Assembly: GCA_963732365.1 (NCBI GenBank)
Contig: CAVSZC010000004.1
Coordinates: forward strand, 186,001 to 250,000
Direction of reading: 5' to 3'
Source of the DNA: SR-FBR-E99 sp963732365
GTDB taxonomy: Bacteria; Bacteroidota; Bacteroidia; Bacteroidales; VadinHA17
DNA: 64,000 nucleotides
This document shows positions 54,933-62,636 of the stretch, one piece after another. The notes beneath the pieces were generated by a model. That model searched no databases and had not been told where the DNA came from. It was given only the letters and a program-made list of their open reading frames with translations. Position numbers and translations under genes: made by a program. Position 1 is the first letter of the stretch, and each line of letters begins with the position of its first letter.

Positions 54933-55004
54933 TGCGGGGTGGAGCAGTGGCAGCTCGTTGGGCTCATAACCCAAAGGTCGGAGGTTCGAATCCTCCCTCC
55001 GCTA
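54933..55004 (+). tRNA. Initiator tRNA-fMet (CAT anticodon)
   Basis: Clover-leaf sequence with anticodon CAT. Three marks of an initiator are seen: a mismatch at the first acceptor pair (T54933 against T55003), A11-T24 in the D stem (GAGC/GCTC), and three G-C pairs at the base of the anticodon stem (GGG/CCC). T arm is GGAGG TTCGAAT CCTCC. The CCA end is not encoded. The 3' end is the insertion site of the mobile element, which restores it intact. Confidence 0.93.
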
Positions 55005-55005
55005 C
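54993..55005 (+). repeat. attL core, in the tRNA-fMet 3' end
   Basis: CTCCCTCCGCTAC, identical to 62637-62649 and in the same orientation. Confidence 0.85.
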
Positions 55006-55013
55006 TCATTCAA

Positions 55014-55061
55014 AGGAAACGAATCTGTAAATCAACTAATTACAGGTTCGTTTTCTGTTTT
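55014..55061 (+). terminator. Element-borne hairpin downstream of tRNA-fMet
   Basis: A stem of about 17 pairs (55014-55030 with 55040-55056, including G-T pairs) followed by GTTTTG. It can replace the native tRNA terminator displaced to the right end. Confidence 0.65.
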
Positions 55062-55081
55062 GTAGAAATATTGTAGAAATA
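55060..55081 (+). repeat. Left integrase arm-site candidate
   Basis: Two tandem copies of TTGTAGAAATA. The same pair occurs near the right end at 62486-62507, with one base changed, in the same orientation. Confidence 0.65.
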
Positions 55082-55137
55082 GTGTAACGGTTTATAACTG
55101 GACAGTCATTCCGTTGGTCGCTTATTATATGAATTTA

Positions 55138-55665
55138 TCAGTGCACATCATATTCGTTGGTTTGCGGATAAAAAACTATGACCGAATTTTCAATAACAAG
55201 AGCACCGAATGAATTCTTGGCTCTATATTCTGCACGGAATACAATTCTATGTGGTTTGTTGTCAACAGGCTTATTATAAACAGTAATAGAGTCTTGCTTA
55301 CGTTGAATCAGCACGGCTTTTAAACTGTCAATTGTTTTATTACATTTTGCAACCATTAAATCATTTTCTACCTGACTCTCTTTCGAAAGAAATGGATATA
55401 ATGGATTTTCCCTATAATATCGACAACTAATTTCAACCCTTTCTATTTCCTTTTTGCAGTCGTAAATATTATCTTGAACATCAATCTGTTCCTGTTCTGA
55501 TACAGTAACTACCAAATCTTTTGTGAAAGATATTCTTTCATAAGATTCTGGATCATTTAATTGACTTTTAAGAAATCTTTCAGCATCCTTGATGAGTTTG
55601 TCATCTACAGAACATGAAACAAGTGCAATAAGGATTGCAGCTAGAAGAATGAGTGATTTTTTCAT
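55138..55665 (-). CDS. Element-encoded lipoprotein of unknown function
   Basis: A 175-residue protein with a signal peptide and lipobox IALVSCS (Cys near residue 19). The mature part is hydrophilic and helical, with a Lys/Asp/Glu-rich middle and a strand-rich end (HRIVFRAEYRAKNSFGALVIENSVIVFYP). I recognise no family. It is the last gene before attL, the place where satellites and prophages often carry accessory cargo. Phage-borne lipoproteins can block superinfection, but nothing here proves such a role. Confidence 0.7.
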   Translation of the reverse strand: MKKSLILLAAILIALVSCSVDDKLIKDAERFLKSQLNDPESYERISFTKDLVVTVSEQEQIDVQDNIYDCKKEIERVEISCRYYRENPLYPFLSKESQVENDLMVAKCNKTIDSLKAVLIQRKQDSITVYNKPVDNKPHRIVFRAEYRAKNSFGALVIENSVIVFYPQTNEYDVH

Positions 55666-55763
55666 TACAATTAGAATTATTAGCTCTAATACAATTTATA
55701 GAATATGTTGAATCTTTTTCCAATAATATCTGAAACATTTGAAAGTGGCTAACCTTGTCACAT

Positions 55764-56390
55764 TCAAAACTTCCACCACTTCTTCTTCACTTCTTCAGGT
55801 GTTTCAATCTTTTTCACCTGTGGTTTAACGGACTTTCCCGTTGCAGCCATCTTTTTTATAAGTTCAAGTGTTGCTCGACAATCACCTAATGCTGTATGAT
55901 CACCTCCAGGTAAAGGCTGCAATTTCCAATTATCATGAAATTTTGACCATTCACCGACAAAGACGGAGTATACCAACATCATACAAATACCTTTAATGTC
56001 CAATCTCGCACTCCCGCCACCATCCTGAACCATAGTTTGAGAAATAAGTCTAAAATCAAAATTAGCATTATAAACAAGTACCGTCTTTTTACTTGTAATA
56101 TCATAAAATTGTGGATAAAGTTTTTCAAAGGTTGGTGCATTTTGGAGCATTTTCATTGTGATTCCATGAATTGCAGTGGCTTCACTTGACATTCTTTTCT
56201 TCTTTGTCGGTTTAATCAACGAATCCATTAAAACATTGCCGTCCAAATCGATTATACTAATTTGAATGATAACGTCATTATCACCTAATCCTGTCGTTTC
56301 AGTATCAAGAATAACATAGTCTTCTTTATGCTTGAGGATTTCACGGGCAATGTTGATTGCTCCATCCTTGTCCTCGATACTTAAGTTCAT
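55764..56390 (-). CDS. DnaQ-like 3'-5' exonuclease (DEDDh)
   Basis: Exonuclease of 208 residues. ExoI motif YVILDTETTGLGDND, ExoII motif VYNANFDFRLI and ExoIII motif HTALGDCRATLELI give the D-E-D-D set with His, so the site looks active. It is similar to stand-alone epsilon-like exonucleases and to RNase T-like enzymes. It lies after a terminator, 137 bases from the upstream gene, so it is probably transcribed separately. As element cargo it may act in replication repair or in defence against a phage; neither can be decided. Confidence 0.85.
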   Translation of the reverse strand: MNLSIEDKDGAINIAREILKHKEDYVILDTETTGLGDNDVIIQISIIDLDGNVLMDSLIKPTKKKRMSSEATAIHGITMKMLQNAPTFEKLYPQFYDITSKKTVLVYNANFDFRLISQTMVQDGGGSARLDIKGICMMLVYSVFVGEWSKFHDNWKLQPLPGGDHTALGDCRATLELIKKMAATGKSVKPQVKKIETPEEVKKKWWKF

Positions 56391-56450
56391 AACTTTAGTT
56401 TAAATCGATTTAACTCATTAAAATTAAGAAAAAGTCCTTACAATGAAATT

Positions 56451-56484
56451 AAAAAAGGTCCTGCAGTAATTATTGCAGAACCTT
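56451..56484 (-). terminator. Terminator of the main element operon
   Basis: On the minus strand a hairpin with AGGTTCTGCA and TGCAGGACCT arms, then TTTTTT. It lies after the 174-residue gene. Confidence 0.75.
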
Positions 56485-56526
56485 CGGACTGGTTTTTATG
56501 GCAACCGACAAGCGAACGGTCCAGTC

Positions 56527-57051
56527 CTATTCAATAAAATCAATCACTGCAGGCTGACTGAAATGTTTCTCACTGTGAGATTCAATATATGATTCCACTG
56601 AAAATTTATCAGTCTTTTCAGCGAATATCTTTTTATACAGATCCACCAGTGCAGGATATTTTTCTTCAGCATATTCAAGAAGATTCGTTTCACTGTCAAT
56701 CGGAATATCAATATCCGTTTCTGAAAAGAACTTCCTGCGATCTTCCATCGGAAACAGATCATTGTCACTGATTGTGATATTTCTTCTTTCGTCCATGTCT
56801 ACTTGTGCAGTCCAGTAATCACCGACCTTTCGCACGGAGAATAATTTCTGTGGTCGGTGTTGATCATCAACAAACTGGATCGATGCAGGAGGATCGAATT
56901 TTCCGTTACTGATTCTTCGATGTCGACCATCCGTGAAATATCGGACGATGTCTGAATAGTTTTTAACGTGATTATCGAAGTATTGATAATTGGTGTTGAT
57001 ACTCTCCGACCATTTCATGCCGAATCGATCTCTTTTGATAAATACATTCAT
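56527..57051 (-). CDS. Element protein of unknown function (174 aa)
   Basis: I recognise no family. The protein is soluble, charged and rich in Asp, Lys and aromatic residues (NTNYQYFDNHVKNYSDIVRYFTDG). It has a central strand-rich part (KLFSVRKVGDYWTAQVDMDERRNITI) and a helical C-terminus. The start overlaps the stop of the preceding gene by 4 bases (57048-57051). It is the last gene before the operon terminator. Confidence 0.7.
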   Translation of the reverse strand: MNVFIKRDRFGMKWSESINTNYQYFDNHVKNYSDIVRYFTDGRHRRISNGKFDPPASIQFVDDQHRPQKLFSVRKVGDYWTAQVDMDERRNITISDNDLFPMEDRRKFFSETDIDIPIDSETNLLEYAEEKYPALVDLYKKIFAEKTDKFSVESYIESHSEKHFSQPAVIDFIE

Positions 57052-57728
57052 GATTTCTGTGAGTTTAAGTATTTGATTGTTTTCTGAAGTTCAAAATTGT
57101 TTATCATGACCTTTCCTTCAAAACTGGAAAGATTGAACATCTTCGCAATCAGGTCTACATTCGTGAAATTGACTTTGTGAAAAGTGATTGCATCATTCAG
57201 AGTATCGACCAGATGACCATAATGTTTCATCAGTTCGACCGCTGCAGGAGATTCCGCAAAGACGGTGAAGGTCCTCTTGTGTTTCTCAACTTCAGCATGA
57301 TTTATCGAGAAACCTCCGTCAATGAAAAGGAGATAATCTGCATATCTTCGAAATTCAGAAAGTGTGATCGCAGTCTGACCTTTCTTTATGGAGATCTTTT
57401 TACATGGTTCGCAATCTGATTTCAAAGGTTTTCCTGCGACAAGGTTCAGATAATTTTCACGGTCCACAGATATCATCTTTGCGACTGCTGCAGGATCGAT
57501 CTTGACAGTGCCTGTGACCTTCAGGTTCACGTTTGATATCACGAGGTCATCGAATGTCTTCACTGGATCAGTGACCAGTGTCAACCAGTCTTTCAAGGTC
57601 CTGACCTGCTGAAATGGTTGAAAGGTTTCGAAAATCTCGATTAACTTATTACAGTTTAATTGTGCTGCAATAACATCTTTCTCGAAATTGTTTGCAGCGT
57701 TAACGTCGGTGTAGATAGGTTTTTTCAT
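57048..57728 (-). CDS. Element protein of unknown function (226 aa)
   Basis: I start it at 57728 (MKKPIYTDVN), 5 bases after the previous stop, not at the in-frame upstream Met at 57761, which would overlap that gene. A CxxC-containing segment (SDCEPCKKISIKKGQ) lies in the middle, and the C-terminal half has helix-strand alternation (VEKHKRTFTVFAESPAAVELMKHYGHLVDTL). No signal or membrane segment. Function unknown; the position downstream of the small terminase-like gene would fit a gene that interferes with a helper phage, but this is speculation. Confidence 0.7.
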   Translation of the reverse strand: MKKPIYTDVNAANNFEKDVIAAQLNCNKLIEIFETFQPFQQVRTLKDWLTLVTDPVKTFDDLVISNVNLKVTGTVKIDPAAVAKMISVDRENYLNLVAGKPLKSDCEPCKKISIKKGQTAITLSEFRRYADYLLFIDGGFSINHAEVEKHKRTFTVFAESPAAVELMKHYGHLVDTLNDAITFHKVNFTNVDLIAKMFNLSSFEGKVMINNFELQKTIKYLNSQKS

Positions 57729-57733
57729 TTTTT

Positions 57734-57988
57734 TTATTTTGGTCCTCTGATTACAATGCACTTTCTGTAAGGAAACCGATCATGGAATTGTTGAAGTGTC
57801 ATTTCCTGACCTTCGTATGTTACCAGCTCATCAGGATCATGAGTATCCATGATAAACATCGGAGGTAACCGATATTTATCAGCGATCAGGTCGAAAGGTT
57901 GACCAGCTTCAGCGACTTCTTTCAAGATCATTCGCAAAGTTTCTTTGTCGAATTCACTTTTAATTTTTTTGTGCGTTGATGAGTTCAT
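57734..57988 (-). CDS. Small element protein of unknown function (84 aa)
   Basis: Overlaps the end of the small-terminase-like gene by 29 bases, as in translationally coupled phage genes. The sequence begins with a helix (KETLRMILKEVAEAGQPFD) and includes DTHDPDELVTYEGQEMTLQQFHD. No family recognised. Confidence 0.65.
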   Translation of the reverse strand: MNSSTHKKIKSEFDKETLRMILKEVAEAGQPFDLIADKYRLPPMFIMDTHDPDELVTYEGQEMTLQQFHDRFPYRKCIVIRGPK

Positions 57989-58325
57989 TGGCTATGAATA
58001 TTAATTCTTCTTCATTCATTCGATCGAAATCAAGGTTCAGCGAAGTCTTATCGGTGAAACCGAGATACTGTTTCGATAGGAAAATATTCATCGTGACATT
58101 TCCTTTCATGGCGAGATCAAACATATTCTTCCGCAGGACCTCTTTTCCTTCAGATTTCTTTTTGGCTGAATATGACATGAATTCCATGTTTTTATCAATC
58201 TTGCATCGGTCATATAGCGTGTTCTCGTGACATCCGAGAATCGCAGCAATCGATGATCCTGAACATTGTGCGATCAGGTATTCATCGACCTTATTCCAGT
58301 CTATTTCAAATTTCTTCCTCGACAT
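57960..58325 (-). CDS. Small-terminase-like HTH protein
   Basis: A 121-residue protein. The N-terminal 45 residues form a helix-turn-helix (KVDEYLIAQCSGSSIAAILGCHENTLYDRC). The rest follows the pattern of phage terminase small subunits and packaging proteins, with LRKNMFDLAMKGNVTMNIFLSKQYLGFTDKTS, where AMKGNVTM...LGFTDK is the usual tail block. A small terminase marks DNA for packaging. There is no large terminase beside it, which is the arrangement in phage satellites that redirect a helper's packaging motor. Alternatively it is a DNA-binding regulator of similar fold. Confidence 0.6.
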   Translation of the reverse strand: MSRKKFEIDWNKVDEYLIAQCSGSSIAAILGCHENTLYDRCKIDKNMEFMSYSAKKKSEGKEVLRKNMFDLAMKGNVTMNIFLSKQYLGFTDKTSLNLDFDRMNEEELIFIANELINAQKN

Positions 58326-58395
58326 TTTCTTTGATGTTAAATCCGTTACTGGTGAAATACGATTGTCAGGATCAGATTGTCGGTCATGTTATTCA

Positions 58396-58680
58396 TCAGT
58401 TGATTGATTGAGTAATATTTCTTTCTGCTGCAGATCTGATAATCTCCTGCGGAGATACCACCAACGGAACAATATTTCCTGTGGAATCCTTTTCCATTTT
58501 TCTCGCAGCGATATCATGATATTTACCGTGTACGAACTTTATAAATCCGATTGTTGCCTGATAAACTTCATGGTCCGCATGATTGCTGAATTCGTTTTCA
58601 ATCCGATTGATCAGCATCGACAGACCTTCAACAATTACAACTGCCTCACAGGTTTCTGATATTGCGTTCATGATGTCCAT
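58396..58680 (-). CDS. Element protein of unknown function (94 aa)
   Basis: Starts 13 bases before the end of the Rep-like gene, so it is translationally coupled. It is probably all helical (CEAVVIVEGLSMLINRIENEF), with no membrane segment or metal motif. I recognise no family. It may be an accessory to the Rep protein. Confidence 0.65.
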   Translation of the reverse strand: MDIMNAISETCEAVVIVEGLSMLINRIENEFSNHADHEVYQATIGFIKFVHGKYHDIAARKMEKDSTGNIVPLVVSPQEIIRSAAERNITQSIN

Positions 58681-59942
58681 TTTAAGAGATGTCTTTTTTC
58701 TTCAGCGATGTACGGAGTAATGTCAAACAGGACTGGATCTTTCGTGATGTTCTTCAGTGACTTCTTGGTGTTATTTGCAGGATTGAAATACTCATTGCGG
58801 ATACTGTGACAGATCTCTCGAAACTGGACCGAGATATCTTCGTTCAACCACCGAGAAGACAACCTTTCGTCACGGAGTTTTTCATATAGTTCAGGATTGT
58901 GTCGATGTAAAAACTTGATTCCTGCGATCGACAAAAATCGACTTCCTCGTTTTTGCATCGAAATTTCTATTCCTGTTACCTCACAGAATGTCTTCTGATT
59001 CGGTCGTGGTGAAAGGATACCATATAGTAGAGGTGACTTTTTCACCAATCTTCGATTTCTGTGGAAATTTCTCATATCATTTTCATTATCTGAATAGTGG
59101 TAACTTTTCACCAGTTCTTTAATCTCCAGGTCAATCATTTCAGGAAGATTATTGAACCTGTTTCCGTGTTTTCTAATAAGAAATTGATATTGTTTTCGTG
59201 TTCGGTCCACGTGCGGACCTGACAAGTCGGACCAGTAGAAAGGATTGCGACCGTCTTTGATGAACTGCAGGTCCTTTTCAGAAAGTTCTTTCAGGTTGAT
59301 CGAAGGATCATAATAAATGATTTCACTGAACTTTTTCCGTAGAATGTCACCGAGATATGACCAGGTTTCTATTTTGCGTAAATCAGACCATTTCAGACCG
59401 CCAGGAAAGATTTTCTGCATACGAAGGTATTTCACTTCAATTCGAAGAATATTTGACCCTGAAGGTTGCTGCAGTGATTTATTATAAATCTTAATGATGA
59501 AATGTTTGTATTCAACCTGTGAATATGATATTCCACTGCGAAAAGTCTTATTGAAAGGTTTCCGAAGATGACAGATCAGATTTTTGATGAAGTCGGTCGG
59601 ATTGAAATCAACCTGAAGATTGACTGCAAACTCCATTACATTTATCAGATCATCATCAGAAAGATATTGTTTCAGGTCATTTACGACCTGTAGGAGAAAC
59701 CGATCGATCGTCAAACGGTCATTATTGAAATCGCCATCATTAGCGTACTTATGCAGCGAACCTTGCATCTTGACAAATCGGTCACCAGGAGTGACCGTGA
59801 ACACAAGATTTTTCAGATATGATGACCTCTTTCGATTTAAAAGTTCTTCACCAGTGCGGTGGTTCACCTTCAATTCGAAATCAAGAAGATCCTGGATCTG
59901 CGGACCTTTCATCAGGTCATTGATTTTAACAAAATCAATCAC
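58668..59942 (-). CDS. Replication initiator resembling filamentous-phage gene II/X proteins
   Basis: A 424-residue protein. By eye it follows the layout of gene II/X-type (Phage_CRI-like) initiators: a strand-rich start with FVKMQGSLHKYANDGDFN, then INVMEFAVNLQVDFNPTDFIKNLI, then KHFIIKIYNKSLQQ and NILRIEVKYLRMQKI. In that family the early GSLxKY and the later IYxKS and LRxExK segments recur and a tyrosine nicks DNA for rolling-circle replication. I cannot name the catalytic Tyr here. If correct, the element replicates by rolling circle after excision. It could also be a nickase for transfer. A start at 59942 leaves 3 bases after the HTH stop. Confidence 0.55.
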   Translation of the reverse strand: MIDFVKINDLMKGPQIQDLLDFELKVNHRTGEELLNRKRSSYLKNLVFTVTPGDRFVKMQGSLHKYANDGDFNNDRLTIDRFLLQVVNDLKQYLSDDDLINVMEFAVNLQVDFNPTDFIKNLICHLRKPFNKTFRSGISYSQVEYKHFIIKIYNKSLQQPSGSNILRIEVKYLRMQKIFPGGLKWSDLRKIETWSYLGDILRKKFSEIIYYDPSINLKELSEKDLQFIKDGRNPFYWSDLSGPHVDRTRKQYQFLIRKHGNRFNNLPEMIDLEIKELVKSYHYSDNENDMRNFHRNRRLVKKSPLLYGILSPRPNQKTFCEVTGIEISMQKRGSRFLSIAGIKFLHRHNPELYEKLRDERLSSRWLNEDISVQFREICHSIRNEYFNPANNTKKSLKNITKDPVLFDITPYIAEEKRHLLKWTS

Positions 59943-59945
59943 TGA

Positions 59946-60242
59946 TTATGAAAGTCTGATCCTCTGAAGTGCAGCAATATCTTCGTGACGGAAGAATACA
60001 CGACCACCGATAAGAAATCCTTTCAGAATTCCTTTCTTTCTCCACTTCACCAGTGTTTGACGTGACCTGTTCAGTATTTTTGCTGCTTCCGATTGTGATA
60101 TCGGACTTTTAGGTTCTGCAGGTCTTTTAGGTTCTGCAGGAAGATTGTTTTTGTACTGATCGAAGAATTCTTTGAGATCTCCAGACCTTGCGACAATCAG
60201 AACATTGTCATTCTGTAAAACTTCGGAAATGTTCATACTCAT
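59946..60242 (-). CDS. Helix-turn-helix excisionase/regulator-like protein
   Basis: A 98-residue protein. The C-terminal half is a helix_turn_helix_17/MerR-like DNA-binding domain (ISQSEAAKILNRSRQTLVKWRKKGILKGFLIGGRVFFRHEDI), typical of excisionases and AlpA-like regulators in mobile elements. The N-terminal half is a helix with a PAEPKRPAEPKSP linker, made by an 18-base tandem DNA repeat (60106-60141). It is the first gene of the main operon, right behind the palindrome at 60249-60277, which it may bind. Confidence 0.8.
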   Translation of the reverse strand: MSMNISEVLQNDNVLIVARSGDLKEFFDQYKNNLPAEPKRPAEPKSPISQSEAAKILNRSRQTLVKWRKKGILKGFLIGGRVFFRHEDIAALQRIRLS

Positions 60243-60248
60243 TTATTT

Positions 60249-60277
60249 GTTTGAAACACTTTGCAAGTGTAACAAAC
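60249..60277. promoter_or_regulatory. Palindromic operator candidate
   Basis: Inverted repeat with 13-base arms and a TGC centre (11 of 13 pairs match; the inner ACACTT/AAGTGT is perfect). It ends 7 bases before the HTH gene. A -7-like TCAGTTTG (minus strand, 60273-60280, one mismatch to TAnnTTTG) overlaps its outer arm. Suggests control of the main operon by a repressor or by the HTH protein. Confidence 0.6.
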
Positions 60278-60348
60278 TGATTATGAACCGTAAATAGACA
60301 TTTTGAAAGAAATGTTTCGGAAATGTCTACAAAAAGAAGGATTGTAGA

Positions 60349-61011
60349 TCAGTGCGGAAATTCCTTCAGAAGTCTTTCTTCTCTCCTTCTCATTCGATCG
60401 CTGATATAATGTTTCCAGTCAGAATAACCGACTTTGACTTTCTTTGTCCTGTCCGGTATGAAGGTTTCTTCAGAGATATTCCATTCATTTTCTGAAAGTA
60501 CGGTCTTATAACCATGTAACCGAAAATGTATCAGAAACAGTCCTTCAGCAATCCTTCTTTGATTGTCATTCAAATAAGTATCGAGATAGAAATACATAAA
60601 GATCTTATTGAACGGAAAACTCTTGCTCCATCTATTCAATAATTTATTTTCAGACTGAAGGTCATTTGTCAATTTCTTCTGTAGTTTTTTCAATAGAATT
60701 TCGAAGTTTTCAAACCAGGAATCAGATCGTTTGATCTTGATACTTCCTTTGTTCGTGGTGATGGTCACAGACTGAATTTCAGTATCTGCAGTGCATAACA
60801 GATCATGATATTTATTAAAGTCATCCTTCAGTCTTGAATCATTTCTCAATTCAGAAAGATCATCCTGAATGTCATGTCTGATATCTCTGACCAACCAGGA
60901 TATTTCATCCAAAGGAAGACCGAATTCATCGGAGATCTTCACTGCGAACTTCTGATCCTGCGGAGTTATCGCAGGAAGTATTTCAATCGGTGAAAGATGA
61001 AGTTTTCTCAT
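60349..61011 (-). CDS. Element protein of unknown function next to integrase (220 aa)
   Basis: Its start overlaps the integrase stop by 4 bases, so the two are co-transcribed. The protein is mostly helical and charged (DEISWLVRDIRHDIQDDLSELRNDSRLKDDFNKYHDLL) and ends in an Arg-rich helix (SDWKHYISDRMRRREERLLKEF). I recognise no family; it has no clear helix-turn-helix. It could be a recombination partner or the regulator of the palindrome, but neither is shown. Confidence 0.7.
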   Translation of the reverse strand: MRKLHLSPIEILPAITPQDQKFAVKISDEFGLPLDEISWLVRDIRHDIQDDLSELRNDSRLKDDFNKYHDLLCTADTEIQSVTITTNKGSIKIKRSDSWFENFEILLKKLQKKLTNDLQSENKLLNRWSKSFPFNKIFMYFYLDTYLNDNQRRIAEGLFLIHFRLHGYKTVLSENEWNISEETFIPDRTKKVKVGYSDWKHYISDRMRRREERLLKEFPH

Positions 61012-62432
61012 GATACGACTTTCAGTTTAATGTCATTGACTGGTGTAGTCTTCGACATGAATTCTCTGCGTTTCTCATCATTTTTATTGACATATTTCTG
61101 CAGTGTCTTCAGATCAGAGTGACCAGTGATCTGAAGTACGTGTGAAATCGGAATATTAAATTCGTTCAATAAGATGCTTACACAGGTTTTTCTTGCTGAA
61201 TGAGATCCGATAAATTTATGTTTAGGATTTGTTATAACAATCGGTTCTGAACCGACATACCTGGTGATCTTCGTTTCTTCTGTTATACCTGCGATCCGTG
61301 CAGCCTCTTTGACATAAAGATTGAACTTGACAAGACTGATCTTCGGTAACTCATAATTATATTTCATCAGGATATCAATCGCAGGTGCAGCGTATCCAAT
61401 AAGATCGATCTTTGTTTCTTTCTTCGTCTTGTATGCTTCAAAGGACCATACGTCACCGATCAGATCCTTCCGGTCGAACCGTTCAATATCGGACCATCTC
61501 TGACCACTATATGCACCGAAACAGAACAGATCTCTGACATGATCAAGTGTCGGACGGTCAGAGAAGTCATGATTATAGAACATCGTTAACTCCGTCAATG
61601 TGAGTGCGACAATATCCTGAACAGGTTTTCTCCGCTTCTTGTTTGCAGGAGAGAAGTTTTTGAACTGTTTGTAAATCGAATATTTATTGAAGTTTCTTTC
61701 CTCTGACCATTTGCAGAAAGTCTTGATACATTCAATATATTTTCCTTCCGTATCAATCAAGATACCGTCCTGGTGATGTTCAGGACGTGACTTTTGTCTT
61801 CCACGTGGTTTCTGACTGCGGAGAAATTTGACATACGCATCTTTGAACCTGTGATCAATCATACTGAAGGAGAGGTCATGATACTTCGTGTTTGTCTTTC
61901 CGAATTCTTTCAGAGAGTTCTTCAAAGTAGTGTATTTCTGTGCGGTCCTGTATGTCACCTCTCCTTTCAAGAATTCAATATACTGATCCAGGTATCCAAA
62001 GAAATCATGTTCTTGCTGAAGAAACGGAATCTCCTGTTTTTTACCAAAGTCGTACATGATCCGATATATACCAGGAAAAGACATATCAGGATGTTCTTTG
62101 ACTGTTCGATTATATTCTGAAAGTATTTTCTTTTTCAGTTTTGTCAGGTCATTGTTAAAATCGAACGCATCAGGAAGTGTTTCTTTCATCTTCTGACCTT
62201 TGAAATCCCAATCTTTTGGATTGATAACAGACTCTGTTTTGATCTTGACCACTTCATTCATTTTGATAATCAAAACTGCATAGATCCTTACCTCTTTATC
62301 GACAAGAATTCGCTTCTTTTTTATCCTTTTATCTTTGATAATATTTTCATTTTCAGATGTTTGACCTTCCAATTTACCAGGTGAAGAAGTCTTTTTGTAA
62401 GGTCTGTGAAGTAGAAATTTTACGGTTGCCAT
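61008..62432 (-). CDS. int: Tyrosine recombinase / integrase
   Basis: Site-specific recombinase of 474 residues of the Bacteroidetes type. The N-terminal arm-binding region (about 1-115) is followed by a SAM-like core-binding domain (FFGYLDQYIEFLKGEVTYRT) and the catalytic domain. The Arg is in GAYSGQRWSDIERF, the HxxR is SHSARKT, then LQITGHSDLKTLQKYV with the nucleophile Tyr447. I start at the ATG at 62432; a GTG at 62438 is also in frame. It lies 204 bases from the attR core, the usual place for an integrase. Confidence 0.95.
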   Translation of the reverse strand: MATVKFLLHRPYKKTSSPGKLEGQTSENENIIKDKRIKKKRILVDKEVRIYAVLIIKMNEVVKIKTESVINPKDWDFKGQKMKETLPDAFDFNNDLTKLKKKILSEYNRTVKEHPDMSFPGIYRIMYDFGKKQEIPFLQQEHDFFGYLDQYIEFLKGEVTYRTAQKYTTLKNSLKEFGKTNTKYHDLSFSMIDHRFKDAYVKFLRSQKPRGRQKSRPEHHQDGILIDTEGKYIECIKTFCKWSEERNFNKYSIYKQFKNFSPANKKRRKPVQDIVALTLTELTMFYNHDFSDRPTLDHVRDLFCFGAYSGQRWSDIERFDRKDLIGDVWSFEAYKTKKETKIDLIGYAAPAIDILMKYNYELPKISLVKFNLYVKEAARIAGITEETKITRYVGSEPIVITNPKHKFIGSHSARKTCVSILLNEFNIPISHVLQITGHSDLKTLQKYVNKNDEKRREFMSKTTPVNDIKLKVVS

Positions 62433-62473
62433 GATCACTTATGTTTCGTAAATATCGAATAATCCGATAATTA

Positions 62474-62504
62474 CAAAATTAACCATTGTCGAAATATTGT
62501 AGAA
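62474..62504 (-). promoter_or_regulatory. Probable integrase promoter inside arm sites
   Basis: On the minus strand TAATTTTG (62474-62481) matches the -7 element exactly. A TTC instead of TTG lies 20 bases upstream (62502-62504). The spacer and the -33 region lie within the arm-site repeats at 62486-62507, so integrase binding would be expected to repress its own gene. Confidence 0.55.
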
Positions 62505-62507
62505 ATA
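62486..62507 (+). repeat. Right integrase arm-site candidate
   Basis: TTGTCGAAATA followed by TTGTAGAAATA, matching the left pair at 55060-55081 in 21 of 22 bases. Confidence 0.65.
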
Positions 62508-62636
62508 TTTATGATTTATTTATTAACACTTGTTTACGATTAGTTACACTTAAACATCATGATCATCTCATATAATCATTGTTTCGTGTAACAAAGTGAC
62601 AAATATGATCGACAAGATATATTGCGAAAAATAGCA

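Noticed and set aside
54821..55009. Minus-strand frame of 62 residues across tRNA-fMet (GRIRTSDLWVM type)
   Set aside because: This is the well-known false protein read from the antisense of a tRNA gene; the plus-strand tRNA explains the sequence.
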